From positions 1 through 64,000 of the forward strand of contig CALWDJ010000002.1 of the NCBI GenBank assembly GCA_944376655.1: DNA of 64,000 bases, in the 5' to 3' direction. The first letter of the stretch is position 1. The number at the start of each line of letters is the position of its first letter. The position numbers and the translations under genes were made by a program. The notes below the pieces were generated by a model. That model was given only the letters and a program-made list of their open reading frames with translations. It had not been told where the DNA came from and did no database searches. Shown here piece after piece: positions 15,395-23,602 of the stretch. This DNA is from an uncultured Clostridia bacterium. GTDB lineage: Bacteria > Bacillota > Clostridia > Oscillospirales > Acutalibacteraceae.

Positions 15395-15502
15395 TCAGTC
15401 CTTTTTCAGCATATCGCTTTCGGTAAACGAATCATTTCCGGCAGAAATCACAACAAGCGGTACCGAACGCTCAGCTTTTTTGAATAAAATCCTGAAACTC
15501 AT
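15395..15502 (-). CDS. Possible small protein coupled to metA
   Basis: A 35-aa ORF ([20 protein letters not shown], then [15 protein letters not shown]) whose ATG overlaps the metA stop in an ATGA junction. There is no separate RBS, so translation would depend on termination-reinitiation. It is the last frame before the terminator. Family is unknown; it may not be expressed. Confidence 0.35.
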   Translation of the reverse strand: MSFRILFKKAERSVPLVVISAGNDSFTESDMLKKD

Positions 15503-16416
15503 TTTATTTTGTTTATATCGTAGGGCGTAGTCTGGTAAACAAAATAGTTGAGCCAGTTGGAATAAAGCAGGTTGGCATGGGAGCGCCATGTTACGACCGG
15601 CGGTTTTTCGGGGTCGTCGTCCGGAAAATAGTTTTTCGGAATATCTATCGGCTCGCCCTCGCTTTTATCTCTGAAATATTCCGCGGCAAGAGTTCCCGCG
15701 TCGTACTCTGAATGTCCGGTTATGAAAATCTGCCTGCCCTTGTCGGTTGATATGGCGTATACGCCGGCTTCCTCTGATGAGGCGAGTATTTTAAGATCCG
15801 GAACCGCTTTAACATCTTCGGTTCTTACCGTGGTGTGCCTTGACTGCGGCACCATAAATACATCGTCAAAGCCCCTGAACAGAATGGAGCGCTTGTAATC
15901 CACCCTGTGGGGGAAAACGCCGAACAGCTTTTTATCAAGCGTATATTTCTTTATTCCGTAATGATAGTAAAGGCCCGCCTGCGCGCCCCAGCAGATGTGG
16001 AAGGTGCTGTGAACATGTGTTTTACTCCACTCCATTATCTCGCAGAGCTCGTCCCAGTATTCCACCTCCTCGAATTCCATAAGCTCAACCGGCGCTCCGG
16101 TTATAATCATACCGTCAAAGGTGCGGTCTTTTATATCGTCAAAGGTTTTGTAAAATGTAAAAAGGTGTTCCGCAGAGGTATTTTTGGATTTGTGGCTTTT
16201 GGTGTGTATGAATTCAAGGTCAACCTGAAGCGGTGAGTTGCCTAGAAGACGCGAAAGCTGGGTCTCGGTCTCAATTTTTTTGGGCATAAGATTAAGCAGC
16301 AGTATTTTAAGAGGGCGAATATCCTGAGTAATAGCCCTTGTTTCGGTCATTACGAAAATGTTTTCGTCGTTGAGCGTTTTTACCGCCGGCAAATCGTTTG
16401 GTATTTTAATCGGCAT
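15499..16416 (-). CDS. metA: Homoserine O-acetyltransferase (MetA family)
   Basis: A 305-aa enzyme that acylates homoserine for methionine synthesis. The catalytic Cys142 is in [12 protein letters not shown], and the His and Glu partners are in ITGHSEYD. Glu111 in TGAPVE is present; in this family a Glu at that position is linked with acetyl-CoA use, while Gly gives succinyl-CoA use, so acetyl-homoserine is the predicted product. It lies 12 bases after metY, which consumes O-acetylhomoserine. RBS AAGGCGG precedes the ATG. Confidence 0.95.
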   Translation of the reverse strand: MPIKIPNDLPAVKTLNDENIFVMTETRAITQDIRPLKILLLNLMPKKIETETQLSRLLGNSPLQVDLEFIHTKSHKSKNTSAEHLFTFYKTFDDIKDRTFDGMIITGAPVELMEFEEVEYWDELCEIMEWSKTHVHSTFHICWGAQAGLYYHYGIKKYTLDKKLFGVFPHRVDYKRSILFRGFDDVFMVPQSRHTTVRTEDVKAVPDLKILASSEEAGVYAISTDKGRQIFITGHSEYDAGTLAAEYFRDKSEGEPIDIPKNYFPDDDPEKPPVVTWRSHANLLYSNWLNYFVYQTTPYDINKIK

Positions 16417-16428
16417 AGTATTACCGCC

Positions 16429-17718
16429 TTATCTGCCTATGCAGTCAAGCGCCTGCTTAATGTCGGCTATAAGGTCTTCGGAGCTTTCGAGACCGCATGA
16501 GAACCTTACAAGGTCAGATGGTACTCCTGCCGCCGTAAGCTCCTCCTCGGTCATCTGACGGTGAGTAGAGCTTGCCGGGTGGAGACAGCAGGTGCGCGCG
16601 TCGGCAACGTGTGTCTCAATAGCGGCGATTTTAAGGTTTTTCATGAATGTCTCCGCCGCCGCTCTGCCTCCTTTGAGGGCAAAGCTGACAACGCCGGTTG
16701 TGCCGTTCGGCATATATTTCATCGCGAGGTCATGATACTTGTCGCCCTCAAGACCGGGATATACAACGTATGAAATCCTGTCGTCTGAGTTTAACGCCTT
16801 TGCGACAGCAAGAGCATTTTCACAGTGACGCGCCATTCTCACATGGAGGCTTTCGAGCCCTAAATTAAGGATAAACGCGCTCTGCGGCGACTGAACCGAG
16901 CCGAAATCGCGCATTAACTGAACGGTGGCTTTTGTGATGTAAGCTCCGCCGAGTCCGAAGCGCTCGGTATAGGTCACGCCGTGATAGCTTTCGTCGGGAG
17001 TGCAGAGTCCCGGATATTTGTCCGGATACTTTGTCCAGTCAAACCTGCCGGAATCGACTATGCAACCGCCTACCGCCGCTCCGTGACCGTCCATATACTT
17101 TGTGGTCGAATGGGTGACGATATCCGCGCCCCATTCAAAGGGACGGCAGTTTACCGGTGTGGCAAAGGTGTTGTCAACTATCAGCGGCACTCCGTGCGTG
17201 TGCGCCGCGGCGGAGAATTTCTCGAAATCGAAAACCGTAAGCGCCGGATTGGCGATAGTCTCGCCGAAAACCGCTTTTGTGTTGGGTCTGAACGCCGCGT
17301 CAAGCTCTTCCTTTGTGCAGTCAGGGGAGACGAAGGTGAAATCAATCCCCATACGCTTCATTGTAACGGCGAAAAGATTGAAGGTGCCGCCGTAAATGGT
17401 AGATGAGGAAACAATATGGTCTCCGCAGGAGGCGATGTTGAATATGGCGTAGAATGACGCCGCCTGACCTGATGAGGTAAGCATTGCGGCGGTACCGCCC
17501 TCAAGCTCGCAGATTTTCGCCGCCACCGTGTCGCAGGTGGGGTTCTGAAGGCGTGAGTAGAAATAGCCGCTCGCCTCAAGGTCAAACAGCTTTCCCATAT
17601 CTTCGCTTGTCGCGTATTTAAAGGTTGTGCTCTGTATTATCGGAACCTGCCTCGGTTCGCCGTTTGCGGGAGTATAGCCGCCCTGAACACATACTGTATC
17701 TCTGTTAAGATATTTCAT
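16429..17718 (-). CDS. metY: O-acetylhomoserine sulfhydrylase
   Basis: A 429-aa PLP enzyme of the Cys/Met-metabolism family. It converts O-acetylhomoserine and sulfide to homocysteine. The PLP lysine is Lys207 in THSTTKYMDGHG. Other markers are YSRLQNPT, SSGQAA and the long SHGVTYTERFG insert (here SYHGVTYTERFG) typical of OAH sulfhydrylases. ATG 17718 is preferred over GTG 17727, because GGAG lies about 9 bases upstream of the ATG. It sits 5 bases after the amidohydrolase gene and before metA. Confidence 0.94.
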   Translation of the reverse strand: MKYLNRDTVCVQGGYTPANGEPRQVPIIQSTTFKYATSEDMGKLFDLEASGYFYSRLQNPTCDTVAAKICELEGGTAAMLTSSGQAASFYAIFNIASCGDHIVSSSTIYGGTFNLFAVTMKRMGIDFTFVSPDCTKEELDAAFRPNTKAVFGETIANPALTVFDFEKFSAAAHTHGVPLIVDNTFATPVNCRPFEWGADIVTHSTTKYMDGHGAAVGGCIVDSGRFDWTKYPDKYPGLCTPDESYHGVTYTERFGLGGAYITKATVQLMRDFGSVQSPQSAFILNLGLESLHVRMARHCENALAVAKALNSDDRISYVVYPGLEGDKYHDLAMKYMPNGTTGVVSFALKGGRAAAETFMKNLKIAAIETHVADARTCCLHPASSTHRQMTEEELTAAGVPSDLVRFSCGLESSEDLIADIKQALDCIGR

Positions 17719-17723
17719 ATTTC

Positions 17724-18530
17724 TCACTCCAAGTCAAAAATTTTAGAGACATTAGTATTAAGTATACACTTTATTTCGTTTTCGTCAAGTCCGAGTGAGA
17801 AAAAGTATTCAAGTTCTTTTTCGGCAGACCACATCGGGTAGTCGGTTCCGAACAGCACTCTGTCGGTTCCGTAGCGCCTGATAATTGCCGCCGAGGTCTC
17901 TTTCGGAAGATAATGGAAAGACGATGAGCAGTCAACATAAAAATTCGGTATGCCGCAGTATGCCCTGCTTGCTTCATCCCATATCGACCAGCCGCCGAGG
18001 TGCGCGCCTATAACCGTAAGTCCGGTATAAATCTGAAGTATTGGCAGAAGACGGTTAGGGTTAGAATAGTCATAGCGGTTGTCGCCCGTGTGCATAAGTA
18101 TCGGCAGCTTTCTTTCCTCGCAAAGCTCATAAATTCTAAGGCAGCGGTAGTCGTCGATTTTAAACGCCTGTATGTCGGGGTGCAGCTTGACGCCTTTAAG
18201 CCCGAGAGATACAAGATGCTCGATATCTCCCTTTATATCAGGGCTGTCCGGGTGCAGGGTGCCGAGGCCTATTAGCTTTCCGCTGTGCGCTTCCACTTCT
18301 CCGGCAATAAACTCGTTTATGCTTTTTACCTGCTTGGGAGTTGTGGCGACCGACTGGACGACAAAGCGGTCAATGCCCGCCCTGCCGCCTGTTTCGATAA
18401 GATTGCCGACAGTCCCTGTTCCCACGGAATGCTCGCCGTAAAATGTATCCGTGCCGTGTATGGCGCGTTCGGCGATTTTTTCGGGGTAGATGTGACAGTG
18501 GGCGTCGGTGACGAAAAATCCGTTTATCAT
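17724..18530 (-). CDS. Amidohydrolase 2-family metal-dependent hydrolase
   Basis: A 268-aa TIM-barrel hydrolase. The N-terminal metal motif DAHCHIYP, mid-chain GVKLHPDIQ and LPILMHTGDN, GAHLGG, and the C-terminal FGTDYPMWS are characteristic of the PF04909 amidohydrolases, which include decarboxylases. The substrate is unknown. Its ATG (18530) overlaps the stop of the upstream fusion gene in a TAATG junction, so coupling is very likely. Frame upstream of 18530 is out-of-frame coding of the neighbour. Confidence 0.9.
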   Translation of the reverse strand: MINGFFVTDAHCHIYPEKIAERAIHGTDTFYGEHSVGTGTVGNLIETGGRAGIDRFVVQSVATTPKQVKSINEFIAGEVEAHSGKLIGLGTLHPDSPDIKGDIEHLVSLGLKGVKLHPDIQAFKIDDYRCLRIYELCEERKLPILMHTGDNRYDYSNPNRLLPILQIYTGLTVIGAHLGGWSIWDEASRAYCGIPNFYVDCSSSFHYLPKETSAAIIRRYGTDRVLFGTDYPMWSAEKELEYFFSLGLDENEIKCILNTNVSKIFDLE

Positions 18531-21040
18531 TACGCTGTCACCACGCTGTCCGCTTTCTGGAGTCCCAGCTTCTTGACTGCGTCCTCGCGCATTTTGTATT
18601 TGAGTATCTTTCCGGCGACGTTCATCGGGAAGCTGTCCACAAAATCGATGTAGCGCGGAACCTTGTGACGCGCCATATGGGCGTTGATGTATTCCTTCAT
18701 TTCCGCCTCGGTCATGGTTTCGCCGTCCTTGAGGATTATGCATGCCATAATTTCCTCGCCGTACTGCTCGTCGGGCACGCCGATTACCTGTACGTCCTTG
18801 ACCTTCGGATGGGTGTATATGAATTCTTCTATCTCCTTCGGGTAAATATTCTCACCGCCGCGGATTATCATATCCTTGAGCCTTCCGGTAATGCGGTAGT
18901 AACCCTCAGGCGTGCGGCAGGCAAGGTCGCCGGTATGCAGCCAGCCGTCCTTGTCGATGGCTGCGGCGGTAGCTTTGGGCATTTTATAGTAGCCCTTCAT
19001 TATGTTGTAGCCGCGCGCCACAAACTCGCCCGTGACCTCATCGGGGCACTCTTCTCCGGTTTCCGGATTTATGATTTTGCACTCTATTTCAGGCAGCGCC
19101 TTGCCGACTGTTCCGACGCGCGCCTCTATCGAGTCATTTATGGAGCTCATGGTGCAGCCGGGGGAAGCCTCGGTCTGACCGTAGGTGATTACGATTTCCT
19201 TCATATTCATCTTGTCCACAACGTCGCGCATAACGGAAATAGGGCAGGGGCTTCCCGCCATAATGCCGGTGCGCATATACGAGAAATCGGTTTTCTCAAA
19301 ATCCGGATTCTCAAGCATGGCGATAAACATTGTCGGAACACCGTGGAAAGCGGTGATATGCTCTGAGTTGATGCAGGCAAGCGCCGGCTTCGGTGAAAAA
19401 TAGGGCAGGGGGAGTAAGGTTGTGCCGTGGGTCATCGCCGCGGTCATCGCGAGCACCATTCCGAAGCAGTGGAACATAGGCACCTGAACCATAAGACGGT
19501 CGGCGGTGGAAAGCTCCATACAGTCGCCTATGCATTTGCCGTTGTTTACCACATTGTAATGGGTCAGCATTACGCCCTTGGGGAAGCCGGTGGTGCCTGA
19601 GGTGTACTGCATATTGCAGACGTCGTCCTTGTCGACCGCCGCCGCCATACGGTAAACCTCGCTTACGGGCACCTGATTTCCGCGCTCGAGCGCCTCGTTC
19701 CATGTAAGACAGCCTTTCTGTCTAAATCCTACGGTGATTATATTGCGCAGGAAGGGCAGTCGCTTGCTGTGCAGCGGCTGTCCGGGCTTTGTGTTTTCAA
19801 GCTCGGGGCAGAGCTCCGCCATGGTCTCTGAGTAATTGGAGTCACGGTAGCCGTCTATCATTATAAGGGTGTGGGTGTCCGACTGCTTGAGCAGATATTC
19901 CGCCTCGTGGATTTTATAGGCGGTGTTCATCGATACCAGAACGGCGCCGATTTTTGTGGTCGCCCAGAAGGAAATATACCACTGCGGGATATTGGTCGCC
20001 CAAATCGCAACATGGTGGCCGGCTTTTACTCCCATAGCGATGAGGGAGCGGGCAAAGGCGTCAACATCATCGCGGAACTCGCTGTATGTCCTTGTGTAGT
20101 CAAGGGTGGTGTATTTAAAGGCGTACTGGTCGGGAAATTCCTCAACCATACGGTCGAGTACCTCTGAAAATGTGCAGTCGATAAGCAGGTTCTTTTTCCA
20201 GACGTATTTTCCGGTGTGCGCGCGGTTGTAGTAGAGCGCGGATTCGGCCTTTGAGGTATCGCCGTACTGACTTATATAGTTTACGAAATGGGAGAAGATA
20301 ATCTCCATATCGTCAAGCTCGGGGCACCATTCGGGATCCCATTCAAGCGAGATAAAGCCGTCGTAGTTTACAGAGCGGAGCGCCAGCATCATTTCCTTTA
20401 TGGGGAGCTGACCCTCGCCTATAAGGCAGAACTCGGTTCCGCTTTCGGTTTTCGCGGCGTCCTTTATATGAACATGCTTTACATATGCGCCGAGGTTCCT
20501 TATAGTGTCTTCGGGTCCTTCGCCGGCGGTAAAGAATGTGGAATACATATCCCATAAAGCCGAGATGCTGTCGCAGGCGAAGCTCTCAAGCAGCTCGCGC
20601 AGAGCGGCGGTGTCGCAGAATATGCCTGTGGTTTCTATAAGCAGCGCCACGCCCTTTTCCTCGGCGTCGGAAACAACTTCCCTTATTACATCGGCCACGG
20701 CTTCAGCGCCGCCCTCAGCCGCTTTTACGCGGACATAGGGAATATGCAGGTTTTTGGCTATATCAAGGCAGTCGGATATTTCCTTTACGCTGCTGTCCTT
20801 TTCGGCCGGAACACCGGGCGAGCATATAGCGTCTATGCAGGGTATCTGAAGTCCTGATTCGTACAGCTTTCTGACGGTGGAAGCGGCGGCGTAATCGTGA
20901 AAAACACCGTCCTTTTCCGTAAAGAGAGGGCCGTGAATATTGTGAAGCTCGATTCCCTCGAATTTCAAATCTCCCGCGATTTTGCAGAAGTCCTCAAAGC
21001 TGCTGTTGTGCCAGCCCTTGGTAGAAAATGCTAATTTCAT
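18530..21040 (-). CDS. TIM-barrel epimerase-like / acyl-CoA synthetase fusion
   Basis: An 836-aa two-domain protein. Residues 1-275 form a sugar-phosphate isomerase/AP-endonuclease-2-type TIM barrel with a plausible metal set Glu136 (LLIETTG), Asp164 (ALWDMYS), His191 (KHVHIKDA) and Glu233 (ISLEWDPEW). Residues about 290-836 are a complete adenylate-forming ligase: YTSGTTGFPKG (479-489), YGQTEAS (620-626), HTGD (702-705), GRLKDMIIRGGENIYP, and the catalytic Lys811 in AGKILKYKM. Both halves keep their catalytic residues. The ligase half is closest to medium/long-chain acyl-CoA synthetases. The fused pair suggests a hydroxy- or sugar-acid that is isomerised then activated with CoA (inference). 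It starts 3 bases after the LeuA-like gene. Confidence 0.9.
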   Translation of the reverse strand: MKLAFSTKGWHNSSFEDFCKIAGDLKFEGIELHNIHGPLFTEKDGVFHDYAAASTVRKLYESGLQIPCIDAICSPGVPAEKDSSVKEISDCLDIAKNLHIPYVRVKAAEGGAEAVADVIREVVSDAEEKGVALLIETTGIFCDTAALRELLESFACDSISALWDMYSTFFTAGEGPEDTIRNLGAYVKHVHIKDAAKTESGTEFCLIGEGQLPIKEMMLALRSVNYDGFISLEWDPEWCPELDDMEIIFSHFVNYISQYGDTSKAESALYYNRAHTGKYVWKKNLLIDCTFSEVLDRMVEEFPDQYAFKYTTLDYTRTYSEFRDDVDAFARSLIAMGVKAGHHVAIWATNIPQWYISFWATTKIGAVLVSMNTAYKIHEAEYLLKQSDTHTLIMIDGYRDSNYSETMAELCPELENTKPGQPLHSKRLPFLRNIITVGFRQKGCLTWNEALERGNQVPVSEVYRMAAAVDKDDVCNMQYTSGTTGFPKGVMLTHYNVVNNGKCIGDCMELSTADRLMVQVPMFHCFGMVLAMTAAMTHGTTLLPLPYFSPKPALACINSEHITAFHGVPTMFIAMLENPDFEKTDFSYMRTGIMAGSPCPISVMRDVVDKMNMKEIVITYGQTEASPGCTMSSINDSIEARVGTVGKALPEIECKIINPETGEECPDEVTGEFVARGYNIMKGYYKMPKATAAAIDKDGWLHTGDLACRTPEGYYRITGRLKDMIIRGGENIYPKEIEEFIYTHPKVKDVQVIGVPDEQYGEEIMACIILKDGETMTEAEMKEYINAHMARHKVPRYIDFVDSFPMNVAGKILKYKMREDAVKKLGLQKADSVVTA

Positions 21041-21043
21041 TTT

Positions 21044-22426
21044 TTACGCCTCCTCGTATACTATCTTGTTTACCGCGTTTATGTAGGCCCTTACGCTGGC
21101 TCCTATAATGTCGGTCGAAATTCCGTTGCCGGAATAGAGCTTGCCGTCGCGGCGGAGCTTTACGAGCGCCGAGCCCATGGCTTCCTTGCCCTCTGTCACC
21201 GACTGTATCTGAAAATCGTCAAGCTCGTAGTGATGTCCTATTATCTGCTCAATGGCGCGGAAAGCGGCGTCAATCGGGCCGTCGCCTATGCAGATGCCCT
21301 TTTGCTCCTCACCGTCCCTCATAAGGGTTATCTGGGCGGTCGCGGAGATGATGTTTCCGTTGTTTATAACATAGCTTACCAGCTTGTAGGCAGGGGGTAC
21401 CTGCATTGCGCTTGAGGCGATTATGGCTTCGAGCTCTTTGGCTCCGACACGCTTTTTGTCGGCTACGCGCTGAAATTCCTCATATACCTTTCCGAAATCC
21501 TCGTCAGACAAATCGTAGCCGAGGTTCTTTACGGCGGCTGTTACGGCTTCCTTGTCGTCGTTGCGGTCGAGCATTACGGCTTCTTCGTCGTTTGCGACGG
21601 GCGAAACCGCTGGTCTTTCGGCTTTCTTTCCGGTTATCCACATAATCTGCTTTACTATACGGTTAAGCTCTGTATACTTTATTCCGCTTTCAAAGCCGCA
21701 GCTGTTTCCGCAGTTTTTAATGGTTCCGGCAAAGGTTTCAAGCTCGGTAATATCTCTGCAAACTGCGGTCTTTACGGTATCCGCGCCGTTTTTAACTGCG
21801 AGAACCGCGCTTGCGGTCGCCATGCCGTTCTTGTCGCTGCACATAACCGCGATTTCGGCTTTTCCGTTTATATGTTCAGCGGTTTTCGCGACAAAATCGG
21901 CGAATACATCGGGCATCATCTCGGCGGCGCTGTCACAAACGGTTATAATGTCGGCTCCGGCGTTTACTGCGGCGTCGGCAATCTCAAAAACAAATCCGGC
22001 GTCGGCCCTTGTGGCGTCAAGGGCGCAGAATTCAACGCTTCCGCATTTTGCTTTGGCGGCTGATACCAGACCTGAGATAAATTCTGCCATTTTCGGGGCT
22101 TTTTTATGGCAGGAATATTCCATTCCTACTGTCGAAACGGGGAGCTCAATGCGTATCCTCGGGTGATTAACCGGTTTTAATGCGGCTGCCGCGTTTTCAA
22201 TGCTTTCCTCGGTCATGCCTCCGCATACGGAGATAACGCTGTTTTTGGCGAAGGCGGCGACGGTTCTTACAAAAAGCGCATCGGTGCGGAAGTTGGTGAT
22301 TTCGGGTATTTCTATTGTGTCCGCTCCGAGACGTTCAAGCAGGCGTGCGACCTCGATTTTTTCCTTGAAAGAGAACTGTGAGTCTTCCGTGCAAAGAGTT
22401 CTGTCAGCGATTTTGATGTTTTTCAT
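21044..22426 (-). CDS. Degenerate LeuA-like protein with regulatory domain
   Basis: A 460-aa homologue of 2-isopropylmalate synthase. The N-terminal HMGL-like barrel (about 1-260) is recognisable (DATRADAGFVFEIADAAVNA), but active-site motifs are missing. LeuA's DTTLRDGEQ reads DRTLCTEDS at residues 8-16, the HxHND metal motif reads MCSDK at 195-199, and the GIGERAGN motif is absent. The LeuA allosteric dimer domain (about 335-457) is intact (GDGPIDAAFRAIEQII; GSALVKLRRDGKLYSGNGIS). It may be a regulatory pseudoenzyme or have a new activity. The start is ATG 22426 with AAAGGT upstream; the open frame further up is the T-box leader. First gene of the operon. Confidence 0.85.
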   Translation of the reverse strand: MKNIKIADRTLCTEDSQFSFKEKIEVARLLERLGADTIEIPEITNFRTDALFVRTVAAFAKNSVISVCGGMTEESIENAAAALKPVNHPRIRIELPVSTVGMEYSCHKKAPKMAEFISGLVSAAKAKCGSVEFCALDATRADAGFVFEIADAAVNAGADIITVCDSAAEMMPDVFADFVAKTAEHINGKAEIAVMCSDKNGMATASAVLAVKNGADTVKTAVCRDITELETFAGTIKNCGNSCGFESGIKYTELNRIVKQIMWITGKKAERPAVSPVANDEEAVMLDRNDDKEAVTAAVKNLGYDLSDEDFGKVYEEFQRVADKKRVGAKELEAIIASSAMQVPPAYKLVSYVINNGNIISATAQITLMRDGEEQKGICIGDGPIDAAFRAIEQIIGHHYELDDFQIQSVTEGKEAMGSALVKLRRDGKLYSGNGISTDIIGASVRAYINAVNKIVYEEA

Positions 22427-22485
22427 TTCAACATACCTTTCTTTTTTTATTGTTGGACAGCGGTTCGGAAATTCCGGTATTGACA

Positions 22486-22760
22486 ATAAAAAATCCCTGA
22501 GACTGCGTAAAGCAGTCTCAGGGACGAAATATTTCGCGGTACCACCCTGATTACCGTTATAAAAACGGTCACTCAATAGAGCTCCAACAAGCTCTCTGCT
22601 CTGATAACGGTGCAGCTCCGTAACGGCTTACTGTGATTTTCAGCCGCTCTGCTCGGGAACGAGACTTCTTTATTTTATCGTACCGGACTTTCACCGACCG
22701 CCGGCTCTCTTGACGCATACAATAAAGAATAATTCCTTCAGCGCATTTTTCGTATAAAAG
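22486..22760 (-). ncRNA. T-box leader, predicted leucine (CUC)
   Basis: The leader reads on the minus strand from about 22760. The T-box sequence AGGGTGGTACCGCG is at 22548-22535. The terminator stem (13 bp, 22524-22512 with 22506-22494) precedes a T run. The stem I helix GGAA/TTCC brackets CTC at 22663-22661 followed by G. The same distance to the GAGCAG segment locates TTC in the neighbouring pheS leader, which supports CUC as specifier. It should antiterminate when tRNA-Leu is uncharged. Confidence 0.9.
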
Positions 22761-22761
22761 C

Positions 22762-22790
22762 ATAATACCACCGTAAAGATGATTTGTCAA
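22762..22790 (-). promoter_or_regulatory. Promoter of the T-box/LeuA-like operon
   Basis: On the minus strand, TTGACA (22790-22785), a 17-base spacer and TATTAT (22767-22762). Confidence 0.85.
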
Positions 22791-22809
22791 GAATTTTTTA
22801 TAATTCCCT

Positions 22810-23217
22810 TTATTTTTCTTTGCAGTCGGAGCATATTCCGTATAAAATACTTCCGTCGCAGTCAAGCGTAAAGCCGTGGCGCTCAGACAGGTGGGCTTTA
22901 ATATCGTGCATAAATCCGCAGTCAAGATGTATAAGTTTGCCGCAGACTGTACACTTGATGTGGAGATGGTCGTCGCAGCTGTCGCTGTCCGCAAGGCGGT
23001 ATACAGAGCGGTGGGTTTTACTGTCTGTAAATTTAAGGAGACTTTTTTCCGCCGTCATTTTATTAAGGCAGCGGTAGACCGTAGCCCTGTTTACGGCGGC
23101 GCCGGATTTCTCAAGTCCGCCGGCAATATCGGCCGCGCTTACCGTGCCGCTCTGAGTCTGCAGAAAATCAAGTATGTATTTCCGCGCTTTTGTGTTGTAA
23201 TTCTGTCTTTCGTTCAT
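22810..23217 (-). CDS. Fur-family metalloregulator
   Basis: A 135-aa repressor. Residues about 8-80 form the winged helix (VNRATVYRCLNKMTAEKSLL). The C-terminal dimerisation half has DDHLHIKCTVCGK and CSDCKEK, whose four cysteines make the structural zinc site. The metal specificity (Fur, Zur or PerR) cannot be decided by eye, but the CTVCGK/CSDC arrangement and His-rich sensor are compatible with a zinc- or peroxide-responsive type. It follows ireB but is separated by a terminator. Confidence 0.92.
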   Translation of the reverse strand: MNERQNYNTKARKYILDFLQTQSGTVSAADIAGGLEKSGAAVNRATVYRCLNKMTAEKSLLKFTDSKTHRSVYRLADSDSCDDHLHIKCTVCGKLIHLDCGFMHDIKAHLSERHGFTLDCDGSILYGICSDCKEK

Positions 23218-23254
23218 TCAATGACCTCCGAAGAGCCGCAGGCGGCACACAATC

Positions 23255-23285
23255 AAAAAGAGGGCTGCGCTTCAGGCAGCCCTCT
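23255..23285 (-). terminator. Terminator after ireB
   Basis: A 10-bp perfect stem (AGAGGGCTGC, 23285-23276 with 23268-23259 on the minus strand), loop of 7, followed by TTTTT. Confidence 0.85.
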
Positions 23286-23296
23286 CCGATACGGAT

Positions 23297-23542
23297 CTAT
23301 GCGCTCAAATAATACTTTACAAGTGACTGCAAAAGCGTATCGCGGTCTATCTTTCTAATAAGATTGCGCGCGTTGTTATGAGTGGTGATATAGGTCGGGT
23401 CCTCTGAAAGAATATAACCTACTATCTGATTGATAGGATTATAACCTTTTTCTTTAAGCGCGTCATAGACCAGAGTAAGTATGTTCCGTATTTCCTGCTC
23501 GGTCTGGTCGCCGATGGAAAAGGTCATCGTTCTGTCGTTCAT
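23297..23542 (-). CDS. ireB: IreB-family regulatory phosphoprotein (UPF0297)
   Basis: An 81-aa protein of the UPF0297/YrzL family. In Enterococcus IreB is a small substrate of the IreK kinase that affects cephalosporin tolerance. The family sequence is clear: [40 protein letters not shown] and the C-terminal [16 protein letters not shown] 23542 has AGAGGTG upstream. In many Firmicutes it sits with ruvX; here it follows pheT by 60 bases and no ruvX is adjacent. Confidence 0.92.
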   Translation of the reverse strand: MNDRTMTFSIGDQTEQEIRNILTLVYDALKEKGYNPINQIVGYILSEDPTYITTHNNARNLIRKIDRDTLLQSLVKYYLSA

Positions 23543-23602
23543 AAAAACACCTCTCATATCCTTTTTCTATATTTTATAACGTTTGCCGGAAAAATTCAAG
23601 CA

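Noticed and set aside
18531..18743. N-terminal extension of the amidohydrolase
   Set aside because: It overlaps the 3' end of the upstream fusion gene in another frame; the metal motif DAHCH directly follows ATG 18530.
22427..22576. 50-residue N-terminal extension of the LeuA-like protein
   Set aside because: The sequence is the T-box terminator and antiterminator; ATG 22426 has a proper RBS and starts the LeuA-like alignment.
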